DNA from: Cyanobacteria bacterium SIG28
GTDB lineage: Bacteria; Cyanobacteriota; Vampirovibrionia; Gastranaerophilales; Gastranaerophilaceae
DNA length: 64,000 nucleotides
Direction: 5' to 3'
Assembly: GCA_015152525.1 (NCBI GenBank)
Contig: SUTU01000003.1
Location: 1-64,000 of the forward strand
The position numbers were made by a program, and so were the translations under genes. This document shows positions 24,999-33,300 of the stretch, piece by piece; position 1 is the stretch's first letter, and every line of letters starts with the position of its first letter. The notes beneath the pieces are model-generated. The model did no database searches and was not told the origin of the DNA. It saw only the letters and a list, made by a program, of their open reading frames with translations.

Positions 24999-26107
24999 AG
25001 AAAAACATAATAGTAGGTGCAGGATTTTCTGGCGCAGTTATTGCGTATTTGATTGCAACAGAGTTGAATGAAAAAGTTTTGGTTATAGACAAGAAAGATC
25101 ATCTTGGTGGCAACTGTTACGATTACCGTGATAAAAACGGGATTATGATACACAAATACGGTTCACATATTTTTCATACTTCAAATGAAAAAGTTTGGAA
25201 TTTTGTACGAAAGTTTGGCGATTTCAATCAGTACATGCATAAAGTTATTGCAATTATTGATGGAATAGAAACTAATATTCCGTTTAATTTTAATACTTTG
25301 TATGATGTTTTTCCAAAAACCTTGGCAAAAAGATTAGAAGAAAAACTTTTAGCAAAATTTGAATATAATAAAAAAGTTCCAATTTTAGAGTTTCAAAAAC
25401 AAGATGATGAAGATTTAAAATTCTTGGCAGAATATGTTTATGAAAAAGTTTTTCTTCACTACACGACAAAACAATGGGGTGTAAGTCCTAAGGATGTTGA
25501 TGGGGCAGTAACTGCAAGAGTGCCTGTTTATTTGAGTATGGATGGCAGATATTTTCAAGATAAATATCAAGGAATTCCTCTTGAGGGTTACACTGAGTTA
25601 GTAAAAAACATGTTAAATCATCCTAATATTGAAATTAAGTTGAATACTGATTTTGCAGAAATTGATACTAAGGATTTTGCAAGAGTATTTTATACCGGCG
25701 CTATTGATGAATATTTCAATTATGAATTTGGTCAATTACCATACAGAAGTGTAAATTTCAAATTTGAAGAGTATGATAGAGAGTTTTATCAATCAAGTTC
25801 GGTTGTAAATTATCCTTGCAACTATGATTTTACGAGAATACATGAGTATAAGTATTATTTGAATGATAAATCAGATAAAACTGTTATTGCAAAAGAATAT
25901 TCAGAATTTTTTGAATTAGGTAAAAATGAAAGATATTATCCAATACCAAAAGATGCTAATACAGAGCTTTATAACAAGTATTTAGAAAAAGCCAAAAAGC
26001 TTAATAATGTATATTTCTTAGGTAGATTGGGTGATTACAAATATTATGATATGGATAAAGCAATATTGAGAGCAATTGAACTTTTTGAGGAGATAGTTAA
26101 TGCCTAA
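24995..26107 (+). CDS. glf: UDP-galactopyranose mutase
   Basis: This flavoenzyme converts UDP-galactopyranose to UDP-galactofuranose, the donor for Galf in O-antigens and capsules. The 370-residue protein has the FAD-binding NIIVGAGFSGAVIAYLIA with KVLVIDKKDHLGGNCYD, HKYGSHIFHTSNEKVW, FLHYTTKQWGVSP and the C-terminal YKYYDMDKAI, all characteristic of Glf. The ATG at 24995 overlaps the previous stop by four bases and follows GGGAAAG. It predicts galactofuranose in the surface polysaccharide. Confidence 0.95.
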   Translation: MKKNIIVGAGFSGAVIAYLIATELNEKVLVIDKKDHLGGNCYDYRDKNGIMIHKYGSHIFHTSNEKVWNFVRKFGDFNQYMHKVIAIIDGIETNIPFNFNTLYDVFPKTLAKRLEEKLLAKFEYNKKVPILEFQKQDDEDLKFLAEYVYEKVFLHYTTKQWGVSPKDVDGAVTARVPVYLSMDGRYFQDKYQGIPLEGYTELVKNMLNHPNIEIKLNTDFAEIDTKDFARVFYTGAIDEYFNYEFGQLPYRSVNFKFEEYDREFYQSSSVVNYPCNYDFTRIHEYKYYLNDKSDKTVIAKEYSEFFELGKNERYYPIPKDANTELYNKYLEKAKKLNNVYFLGRLGDYKYYDMDKAILRAIELFEEIVNA

Positions 26108-27173
26108 AATTTCGGTAATTGTTCCTATTTATAATGTAGAAAAATATTTGAGAGAATGCTTGGAGTCAATTTTAAACCAAACTTTTTCTGATTTTGAGAT
26201 TATATGCGTTAACGACGGCTCTACTGATAGTAGCAGTGAAATTTTAGATGAGTATTCGCAAAAAGATGCTCGTGTAAAAGTTTTGAACAAAGAAAATTCC
26301 GGTTATGGTGATTCCATGAATAAAGGCTTAGAAAAAGCGACCGGAAAATATATAGCAATTGTTGAATCAGATGATTTTATCAAAAACACAATGTTTGAAG
26401 ACTTGCTGAATCTTGCGGAAAAACATGATGCAGATGTTGTTAAATCTGATTATTTTTATTATTTAACAGCGAAAAAACAGTTAAGAAAAGCAGGAAAAAT
26501 TTTGAAAAATTGTGTGATTAATATTAAAGATTATACAAAGCTGTTAAAAATACCTCCTTCTATTTGGAGTGCTATATACAAAAGAGAATTTTTAAATAAA
26601 AATAATATAAGATTTTTACCGACTGCAGGTGCAAGCTATCAAGATACATCTTTTGCTTTTAAAACGTTATCTTTAGCGGAAACTTTAGTTTTAACTAAAA
26701 AAGCTTATTTGCATTATAGAATTGATAATGAAAATTCTTCCGTTCATTCAAAATCAAAAGTTTTTGCAATTTGTGAAGAATACAATGAAATTACTCAATT
26801 TTTGGAAAATAATCCGAAAGTTAAAGATTTTGCAAATACAATAAAGTTAATCAAAGAATATAACGCTTATATGTGGAACTTAAACCGTATTGATGAAGAG
26901 TTTTTGGATGCTTTTATAGAAGTCTTTTCAGCAACTTTCAAGAAATATCATGATAACAATGAGATTAAGAAGGGCTTTTATAATAAAATTTCCGGTAAAG
27001 AGTTAAACCTTTTAATCCATGATAAAGAGAAATTTAGAACTCATATTATAAATTTAAGAAATAAGAATTTGAAAAAAGAGAAACGCAGAAAATTAGTTTC
27101 TATAAGGGCAAATTCTTCCAGAGTTAGTATTGTTTTATTCGGAAAACAAATTGTGGAGATTGGAAAAGAATAA
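26100..27173 (+). CDS. GT2-family glycosyltransferase (paralogue A)
   Basis: The 357-residue protein has KISVIVPIYNVEKYLRECLE, ICVNDGSTDSSSEIL, SGYGDSMNKGLEKATGKY and VESDDF as the GT-A core (residues 1-110), then a helical domain with IKDYTKLLKIPPSIWSAIYK. It is closely similar to the products at 27882 and 28940, which points to tandem duplication. The last ~25 residues (LVSIRANSSRVSIVLFGKQI) form the short beta-rich tail shared with other proteins of the locus. Its start overlaps glf by 8 nt. Confidence 0.9.
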   Translation: MPKISVIVPIYNVEKYLRECLESILNQTFSDFEIICVNDGSTDSSSEILDEYSQKDARVKVLNKENSGYGDSMNKGLEKATGKYIAIVESDDFIKNTMFEDLLNLAEKHDADVVKSDYFYYLTAKKQLRKAGKILKNCVINIKDYTKLLKIPPSIWSAIYKREFLNKNNIRFLPTAGASYQDTSFAFKTLSLAETLVLTKKAYLHYRIDNENSSVHSKSKVFAICEEYNEITQFLENNPKVKDFANTIKLIKEYNAYMWNLNRIDEEFLDAFIEVFSATFKKYHDNNEIKKGFYNKISGKELNLLIHDKEKFRTHIINLRNKNLKKEKRRKLVSIRANSSRVSIVLFGKQIVEIGKE

Positions 27174-27889
27174 TGTTTTTATTTAAAGGAAATACTTTAA
27201 GAATAAGTTTTTGCGGTATAAAAATCTCTTTTAGAATTAACAATTTTTTAAAAAATGAAGTATATTTAGTAAACTTAGAGGGTAAACGCAAACGTATTTA
27301 TTCAGCACCAAAAGGTTTAAAAATAGTTTTGTTAGGTGAAAATGCTAAAATTTATCTTCCTAAAGGAAAATGTTTTAAAAAATCAAAATTAGTATGCTAT
27401 TCTGACTCAGTTGTAAATATTGAAAAACCACATGTAGATGGTTTGAATAATTTGTTTTTAGAAGTTTGTAAAAAATGTAACCTTTATATTCAGTCTGAAA
27501 CGAGTATGATGGGCGGATTTATATCAGTTGGTGGGGAAGGACGACGTATTGAAATAGGTTCTGATTGTATGTTCTCGGATGGAATTTTAATTAGAACTCA
27601 TGACGGTCATGTAATTTATGATAAAACAACAAAAGAACCGATAAATAATCCTAAAGACGTTGTTATTGGAAACCATTGTTGGTTGGCAAAAGAGGCAAAA
27701 ATTTTTAAAGGTGTTAAACTTGCAAACAATATTGTAGTTGCTGCAAACACTTTGGTTACAAAATCAGTAGAAGAAGAAAATGTTATAGTAGCCGGTAGTC
27801 CTGCTAAAATAGTTAAAACGAATATCGATTGGGATAGGAAATTTAACGATGTCTATTTAAACGAAATACAGAGGAGATGCGATGCCTAA
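27173..27889 (+). CDS. Hexapeptide-repeat (left-handed beta-helix) acyltransferase
   Basis: The 238-residue protein opens with a short beta segment (LFKGNTLRISFCGIKISFRI) like the tails on neighbouring enzymes. A left-handed beta-helix follows: IEIGSDCMFSDGILIRTHDG, VVIGNHCWLAKEAKIFKGV, KLANNIVVAANTLVTKSV and IVAGSPAKIVKTNIDWDR. These are marks of acetyl-CoA-dependent sugar O- or N-acetyltransferases; His in THDGH is a likely catalytic base. It starts on the last base of the preceding stop and overlaps the next start by 8 nt. Likely decorates the surface glycan. Confidence 0.87.
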   Translation: MFLFKGNTLRISFCGIKISFRINNFLKNEVYLVNLEGKRKRIYSAPKGLKIVLLGENAKIYLPKGKCFKKSKLVCYSDSVVNIEKPHVDGLNNLFLEVCKKCNLYIQSETSMMGGFISVGGEGRRIEIGSDCMFSDGILIRTHDGHVIYDKTTKEPINNPKDVVIGNHCWLAKEAKIFKGVKLANNIVVAANTLVTKSVEEENVIVAGSPAKIVKTNIDWDRKFNDVYLNEIQRRCDA

Positions 27890-28940
27890 GATTTCAGTGC
27901 TAATTCCGGTTTATGGTGTAGAAAAATATTTAAAAACAGCTTTAGATAGTGTTTTAAAACAAACTTTATCTGATATAGAAATAATTTTGATTGATGATGG
28001 CGGAAGAGATAATTGTCCGCAAATAATAGATGAATATGCTCAAAAAGATTCAAGAATAGTCGCAATTCACAAACAAAATGGCGGCTATGGTCATTCTATG
28101 AATATTGGGTTAAGTAAGGCAACTGGCGAATATATAGCAATTTTAGAGCCGGATGATTATATTGAACCAAATATGTATGAGGATTTATATAATATTGCAC
28201 AAAAATTTAACTCTGATTTGGTTAAATCTTGTTTTTACGATAATTTGGAATCAAAAGAAGAAACCAGAATAAAAAAAACAGAATGGAAAGACTTTATTCC
28301 GGAAGATAAAAGTTTCACAATTAAAGAATATTCTCATTTTTTACATTATCATCCCAGTATTTGGAGTTGCATTTATAAAAAAGATTTCTTGGATAAACAT
28401 TGTATAAAATTTGTTGAAGCTCCAGGGGCAGGTTGGACTGATAATTTATTTCAAGTTCAAACCTTGTGTTTAGCAGAACGAATTAATTACACATCAAATG
28501 CTTATTATTATTGGCGAAGAATTAATTTCAACGAATCTGACGACATAAAAGATTATACAATTCCGTTTAAAAGAAGTGATGAAATTCATCAGTGGTTAGA
28601 TGAAAATAATATTAAAGATGAAAATATTTTAGCAAATCTTTACAATAGAGAATTAGGATATGTAGAACTTGTATTTGGTAAGAAAAATATTTCAGATAAA
28701 GAAGATTGTTTTGAAAAAGTTAGGTTAATGATAGAAAGAATGGATAAAAATATTATTAAAAATTCTGAGCTTATCACGCCAAAGCAACGCAAGTTTTATA
28801 ATAAATTATCTACAAGCATAATTAAGACTTATAGATCAATAAAATTTAAAAACTTCAAAAGAAATATTTTAAGTATAAAATTAAGTAAGAAAGAAAAACG
28901 CATAGTTTTATTTGGGAAAGTTTTGTTGGGAGTAAGATAA
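27882..28940 (+). CDS. GT2-family glycosyltransferase (paralogue B)
   Basis: The 352-residue protein has KISVLIPVYGVEKYLKTALD, ILIDDGGRDNCPQII, GGYGHSMNIGLSKATGEY and LEPDDY (the Asp-Asp metal site), then a helical domain with HYHPSIWSCIYKKDFLDKHC. It belongs to the same subfamily as the proteins at 26100 and 28940. The C-terminus (ILSIKLSKKEKRIVLFGKVL) is another version of the recurring tail. Its start overlaps the acyltransferase by 8 nt and its stop touches the next start. Confidence 0.9.
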   Translation: MPKISVLIPVYGVEKYLKTALDSVLKQTLSDIEIILIDDGGRDNCPQIIDEYAQKDSRIVAIHKQNGGYGHSMNIGLSKATGEYIAILEPDDYIEPNMYEDLYNIAQKFNSDLVKSCFYDNLESKEETRIKKTEWKDFIPEDKSFTIKEYSHFLHYHPSIWSCIYKKDFLDKHCIKFVEAPGAGWTDNLFQVQTLCLAERINYTSNAYYYWRRINFNESDDIKDYTIPFKRSDEIHQWLDENNIKDENILANLYNRELGYVELVFGKKNISDKEDCFEKVRLMIERMDKNIIKNSELITPKQRKFYNKLSTSIIKTYRSIKFKNFKRNILSIKLSKKEKRIVLFGKVLLGVR

Positions 28941-30037
28941 TGAATCCAAAAGTATCAATAATTTTGCCGACGTATAATGTAGAAAAATATTTTAGACAGT
29001 GTTTGGATAGTATTGTTAACCAAACATTGAGTGATATTGAAATTATTCCGGTTGACGACGGTTCTCCTGATAATTGCGGAAAAATAATGGATGAATATGC
29101 TCAAAAGGATTCAAGAATAAAACCTATTCATCAACAAAACGGTGGGTATGGAAAAGCTGTTAATGCAGGACTTAATGCTGCAACAGGTGAATATATTGGG
29201 ATTATTGAAACTGACGACTGGTGTAATCCTGATATGTTTGAAAAGTTATATAATCAAGCGAAAAGCTTGAATGCTGATATTTGTAAAGGTGATTTTAATT
29301 ATTATTTAGGTGATAACAATTTCAAACCTAATAACACTTTGCATTTAGTTTCTGACGAAAATATAGTATTTACAATTAAAGAAAATCCTTTAATAATGCG
29401 TTATCACGCAAGTATTTGGTCAGCAATTTACAGAAGAGATTATCTGAATTGTAATAATATCAGAGTTTTAGAAACAGCTAAAGCCAGTTATCAAGACATG
29501 CCTTTTGCAGCTTTAGTTTATGCTAAAGGCGGTAAAATTACATTGTTGCATGAAGCTTTGTTAAATTATCGATTTGAAGAAGGAATGGATTCTTCTACAA
29601 AAAGAACTGATGAAAGATTGAAACTTATGCCTAGAATGTGTAATCAGGCAAAAACGTATTTTTTAGAAAATAATTGCTGGAATGAAGTCAAAGAAGTTGC
29701 ATATAGACATTTTTGTAATTGTTCTTTAGGAATGTGGTTTGATATTGATGATGAATTTAGAAAACCTTGTTATGAAGAATTAAGAAACTTGTTTAAAAAT
29801 ATTCCTGATGAAAATATAGAGTATAAATATATTAACAATGAACAAAAAAAGATTTTGCAAATGATAATAAATGATGAATACGACAAACTTTTATCATTTA
29901 CTCATAAGAAAAAGAAAAAAATGAAATTAAAAAAACTTAGACAAAATATGTTTAGTATTCATTGCAAAAAGAATGATATTTCTGTTATAATTATGGGAAA
30001 GAAATTCATTTTAAAGAGAGGATTTAATGGAGGATAA
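28940..30037 (+). CDS. GT2-family glycosyltransferase (paralogue C)
   Basis: The 365-residue protein has KVSIILPTYNVEKYFRQCLD, IPVDDGSPDNCGKIM, GGYGKAVNAGLNAATGEY and IETDDW. The helical C-terminal domain contains RYHASIWSAIYRRDYLNCNN. This is the third member of the tandem subfamily. The tail MFSIHCKKNDISVIIMGKKF resembles the IFSV...LG...K segments found at the N-termini of the genes at 36993 and 38173. It overlaps the next gene by 11 nt. Confidence 0.9.
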   Translation: MNPKVSIILPTYNVEKYFRQCLDSIVNQTLSDIEIIPVDDGSPDNCGKIMDEYAQKDSRIKPIHQQNGGYGKAVNAGLNAATGEYIGIIETDDWCNPDMFEKLYNQAKSLNADICKGDFNYYLGDNNFKPNNTLHLVSDENIVFTIKENPLIMRYHASIWSAIYRRDYLNCNNIRVLETAKASYQDMPFAALVYAKGGKITLLHEALLNYRFEEGMDSSTKRTDERLKLMPRMCNQAKTYFLENNCWNEVKEVAYRHFCNCSLGMWFDIDDEFRKPCYEELRNLFKNIPDENIEYKYINNEQKKILQMIINDEYDKLLSFTHKKKKKMKLKKLRQNMFSIHCKKNDISVIIMGKKFILKRGFNGG

Positions 30038-30965
30038 ACCTTTAATATCGGTAGTCTTGCCAACTTATAACGGCAGTGAATTTATTTCTCAAGCAATAAA
30101 TTCTATTATTAACCAAACTTATACAAATTGGGAATTGATTATCGTTAATGATTGTTCAACAGATAATACTGCAGAAATTATTCAAACTTTTGCTCAAAAA
30201 GATTCCAGAATCAGAGTTTTGACAAACGAAGTTAATAAAAAATTACCTGCATCACTAAATGTCGGTTTTAAACAAGCTCAAGGAGAATATTATACTTGGA
30301 CTTCTGATGACAATGAATACTATCCGCAAGCTTTTGAAAAAATGGTTGATTTTTTACAAAACAATGATGATTATGGAATGGTACATGCTATTTGCAGGGT
30401 GGAAGGATGTGTTGAAAAATGTTGTTGGGGATATATAGCAACAACACCAATAACTTTATTGGAGTTTCCTACTGTCGCTGCTTGTTTTTTGTATAAGGCA
30501 TCTATTGCCAAGAGTGTTGGCAACTATGATGAAAGTTGTTTCTATATGGAAGATCATGATTTTTGGTTAAGATTTTTACTCAATGCACCAATCGGAATTA
30601 TACCTGAAGAACTTTATATGTATCGTCGACATGAAGCGAGTTTGACAGTTAAATCCGGTGATATTGCCGCAAAAAAAAGGTTATTATTAACTTTAAAATA
30701 TTTACCAAGTTACAAAGAAAACTTCCCTCAAAGTGAAGATATGTTAAATTATAAATATGGGTTATTGGAAGTTATAAATAACGAAGATGATATAAATTAT
30801 GAAATTTTAAAAAAGCAATTTTCTACAAAAACGGTTTATAAACAACTAAAACAAATATATAAATTAAAAAAATCAAATTGGCAGTTGAAACGTATTAAAT
30901 CTTTAGGCTTTATTTATTTTCTTAAAGCGGTAGAATTAAAATATAAATATGGAGTAGAGAAATAA
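30027..30965 (+). CDS. GT2-family glycosyltransferase, distinct subfamily
   Basis: The 312-residue protein has LISVVLPTYNGSEFISQAIN, LIIVNDCSTDNTAEII, KLPASLNVGFKQAQGEYYTW with TSDDNEY as the metal-binding region, then CRVEGCVEKCCWGY and MEDHDFWLRFLL. The ED-hD pattern of the last motif is typical of rhamnosyl- and galactosyl-transferase-like GT2 enzymes. It lacks the recurring tail and ends in a basic helix. The start lies inside the previous gene, after GAGAGGA. Confidence 0.9.
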   Translation: MEDKPLISVVLPTYNGSEFISQAINSIINQTYTNWELIIVNDCSTDNTAEIIQTFAQKDSRIRVLTNEVNKKLPASLNVGFKQAQGEYYTWTSDDNEYYPQAFEKMVDFLQNNDDYGMVHAICRVEGCVEKCCWGYIATTPITLLEFPTVAACFLYKASIAKSVGNYDESCFYMEDHDFWLRFLLNAPIGIIPEELYMYRRHEASLTVKSGDIAAKKRLLLTLKYLPSYKENFPQSEDMLNYKYGLLEVINNEDDINYEILKKQFSTKTVYKQLKQIYKLKKSNWQLKRIKSLGFIYFLKAVELKYKYGVEK

Positions 30966-32069
30966 ATGAAAAATATTTTATTCGTGTTTGGAACAAGACC
31001 GGAAGTTATAAAGCTTGCGCCTGTTATATTAGAGCTAAAAAAATATCCTGAAATTTTTAATGTTATCGTTTGTAATACAGAGCAACAAAAAGAACTTTCT
31101 AATCAAACATTAAAATATTTTGGATTAACTGCTGATATCAATTTAGACTGTATGCGTCATAACCAATCTTTGTCAGAAGTTCAAACAAGAATTTTAACAG
31201 GTTTAGATAAAGTTTTTAAAGAAAATAAAATTGACGGAACTTTTGTACAAGGTGATACAATGTCAGTTTTTTGCGGTGCTTTGAGTTCTTTTTATAATAA
31301 AGTTCCGGTATATCATGTTGAAGCAGGCTTAAGATCTTATAATTTATTTGAACCGTTTCCGGAAGAAGCTATGCGTCAAATGACTGCAAGAATAACAGAT
31401 ATTCATTTTGCACCTACTGAAAAAAATAAAGAAGCTTTGCTAAAAGAAAATATTTCTGAAGACAAAATCTTTGTTGTTGGAAACACAGTAATTGATGCTT
31501 TGAGTTGCTTAAGTGAAGATACAATTGATGCATCTAAAAAGTTTTTTGAAAACGGAAATATTTCGGTTGATGATAAATTGGTTTTGGTAACAATTCATAG
31601 AAGAGAAAACCATGGTGAAAGAATTGATACTATTTTGAAAGCTATTTCTAAATTGGTTGAAGATTATAAGGATCATACGTTTGTACTTCCTGTTCATCCA
31701 AACCCGAATGTTAAAGAAAAAGTTCATAATGCATTAGGGCAGTTTAAGAATGTTCATTTATTAGCGCCTTTGGACTATCCGAATTTAGTTTATTTGATGA
31801 AACATGCAAAACTTATTTTAACAGATTCTGGAGGAATCCAAGAAGAAGCTCCAACTTTTGGTTGCCCGACTTTGGTAATGAGATACGAAACCGAAAGAAC
31901 AGAAGGAATTGAAGCCGGTGTTTCAGTTTTGGTCGGTGCAGATTATGATAAAATCTTGGATTTGAGTAATGAAATTTTATCAAAAGATTTTAGTCAAACA
32001 CGCCTAAAAACATCAAACCCATACGGTGATGGAAACAGCGCAAAAAGAATTTGTGAAGTATTGAGATAG
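30966..32069 (+). CDS. wecB: UDP-N-acetylglucosamine 2-epimerase (non-hydrolysing)
   Basis: The 367-residue protein interconverts UDP-GlcNAc and UDP-ManNAc, supplying ManNAc-type residues for surface glycans. It has FVFGTRPEVIKLAPVI, VQGDTMSVFCGAL, YHVEAGLRSYNLFEPFPEE, VLVTIHRRENHGERI, LPVHPNPNV and LTDSGGIQEEAPTFG with RYETERTEG, which are the conserved substrate and allosteric sites. It begins directly after the preceding stop. Assignment to WecB rather than hydrolysing NeuC rests on overall similarity; the two share the fold. Confidence 0.93.
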   Translation: MKNILFVFGTRPEVIKLAPVILELKKYPEIFNVIVCNTEQQKELSNQTLKYFGLTADINLDCMRHNQSLSEVQTRILTGLDKVFKENKIDGTFVQGDTMSVFCGALSSFYNKVPVYHVEAGLRSYNLFEPFPEEAMRQMTARITDIHFAPTEKNKEALLKENISEDKIFVVGNTVIDALSCLSEDTIDASKKFFENGNISVDDKLVLVTIHRRENHGERIDTILKAISKLVEDYKDHTFVLPVHPNPNVKEKVHNALGQFKNVHLLAPLDYPNLVYLMKHAKLILTDSGGIQEEAPTFGCPTLVMRYETERTEGIEAGVSVLVGADYDKILDLSNEILSKDFSQTRLKTSNPYGDGNSAKRICEVLR

Positions 32070-32082
32070 CTTAGGAGTTGGA

Positions 32083-33285
32083 ATGAAAAAGACACTATCT
32101 AAATTGTTAACTTTATGGATACCTGTTAAATCGGTTAGAAAAAAAGCTCGTAAAGGTTTAGAGTATTTATTATATGTTAATAGTCCAAAATATAAAAAAG
32201 CTTTAAAGACATTAATAAATGAACTTGAGAATAAAGACAATATTTTTGCGATAGTTTCTATTTCTTGGGGATTCCTTTTTCAAAGGCCTCAACATCTGGC
32301 TATACAAATATCTAATAAAAATTATACATTCCTATATGCTGAGAATTGGGGTTCAGATTTGTCATTAAAAAGGATTGACAATATAATTTTTATTGATTAT
32401 ACAATGTTGGATTTGTTGCCAAATCATATTGCTAAAAAAATAGTAATAATTGAGCCAAGCACGGATGGATTTTATACTTATAAAAATTTGCTAAAATATA
32501 AATCCAAAGGCTATAAAATAATATATGATTATATTGATGATTTTGATGAAAAAATACTAGGTGAAGATAATAGTATTCAATTAAATGTTTTTAAAAACTT
32601 GGAAAAAATTAGCCACGATAAAATCACCGTAACAGCAAAAAGACTATATAATCAGCTTTTACAAAGATTCCCGGAAGAAAAATTAGTGCTTGTACCCAAT
32701 GCTGTTAACATTGAGAATTTTACCAATATACCTTCAGCTGTACCTGATGATATGATTGAAATTGTTAATCAAAATAAACCGATAGTTGGTTATTATGGTG
32801 CAATGGCACCTTGGTTGGATTATGATTTAATAAACGAAGTTACAAGAAGAAAAAAAGATTACAATTTTGTATATATTGGTGTTGATTATCAAGAAGCATT
32901 AAAAAATTTGGAAATTCTGGATAATGTATATTTCTTAGGTCCAAAAAAATATGAAGAATTGCCACAATACGCCCAATTTTTTACTTGTTGTACAATACCT
33001 TTTGAATGTGGTGAGATTGCTAAAGCTACAAATCCTCTAAAATTGCATGAATATATGGCTTTAAAAAAGCCGGTTGTTTGCACAAAAGATTTACTTGAAT
33101 GTTATGGATATGACGGTGTTTATATTGCTGATAGTGTTGATGATTTTTGTGAAAAACTTGATTTAGCAATTGCTGAAGCCAACAATGTTGAAAAACAGGA
33201 TGCTTTGTGGAATTATGCAGCTAACAATACTTGGGAACAAAGAGCAATAGATTTTATTAGTATTGCAAAAAGTTTTAATAAATAA
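32083..33285 (+). CDS. GT4-type glycosyltransferase
   Basis: The 400-residue protein has a basic N-terminal helix (LWIPVKSVRKKARKGLEY) and then a GT-B fold: SWGFLFQRPQHLAIQISNK, YDYIDDFDEKI, LVLVPNAVNIENF, IVGYYGAMAPWLDYDLI, YFLGPKKYEELPQYA and the C-terminal donor site KATNPLKLHEYMALKKPVVC. This matches the family of GT4 enzymes annotated as glycosyltransferase family 1. The C-terminal half of the 33301 product is a clear paralogue with the same QRPQHL, IDDFE and GYYGA landmarks. AGGAG precedes the ATG. Confidence 0.85.
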   Translation: MKKTLSKLLTLWIPVKSVRKKARKGLEYLLYVNSPKYKKALKTLINELENKDNIFAIVSISWGFLFQRPQHLAIQISNKNYTFLYAENWGSDLSLKRIDNIIFIDYTMLDLLPNHIAKKIVIIEPSTDGFYTYKNLLKYKSKGYKIIYDYIDDFDEKILGEDNSIQLNVFKNLEKISHDKITVTAKRLYNQLLQRFPEEKLVLVPNAVNIENFTNIPSAVPDDMIEIVNQNKPIVGYYGAMAPWLDYDLINEVTRRKKDYNFVYIGVDYQEALKNLEILDNVYFLGPKKYEELPQYAQFFTCCTIPFECGEIAKATNPLKLHEYMALKKPVVCTKDLLECYGYDGVYIADSVDDFCEKLDLAIAEANNVEKQDALWNYAANNTWEQRAIDFISIAKSFNK

Positions 33286-33300
33286 TTATAGGAAAATAAA

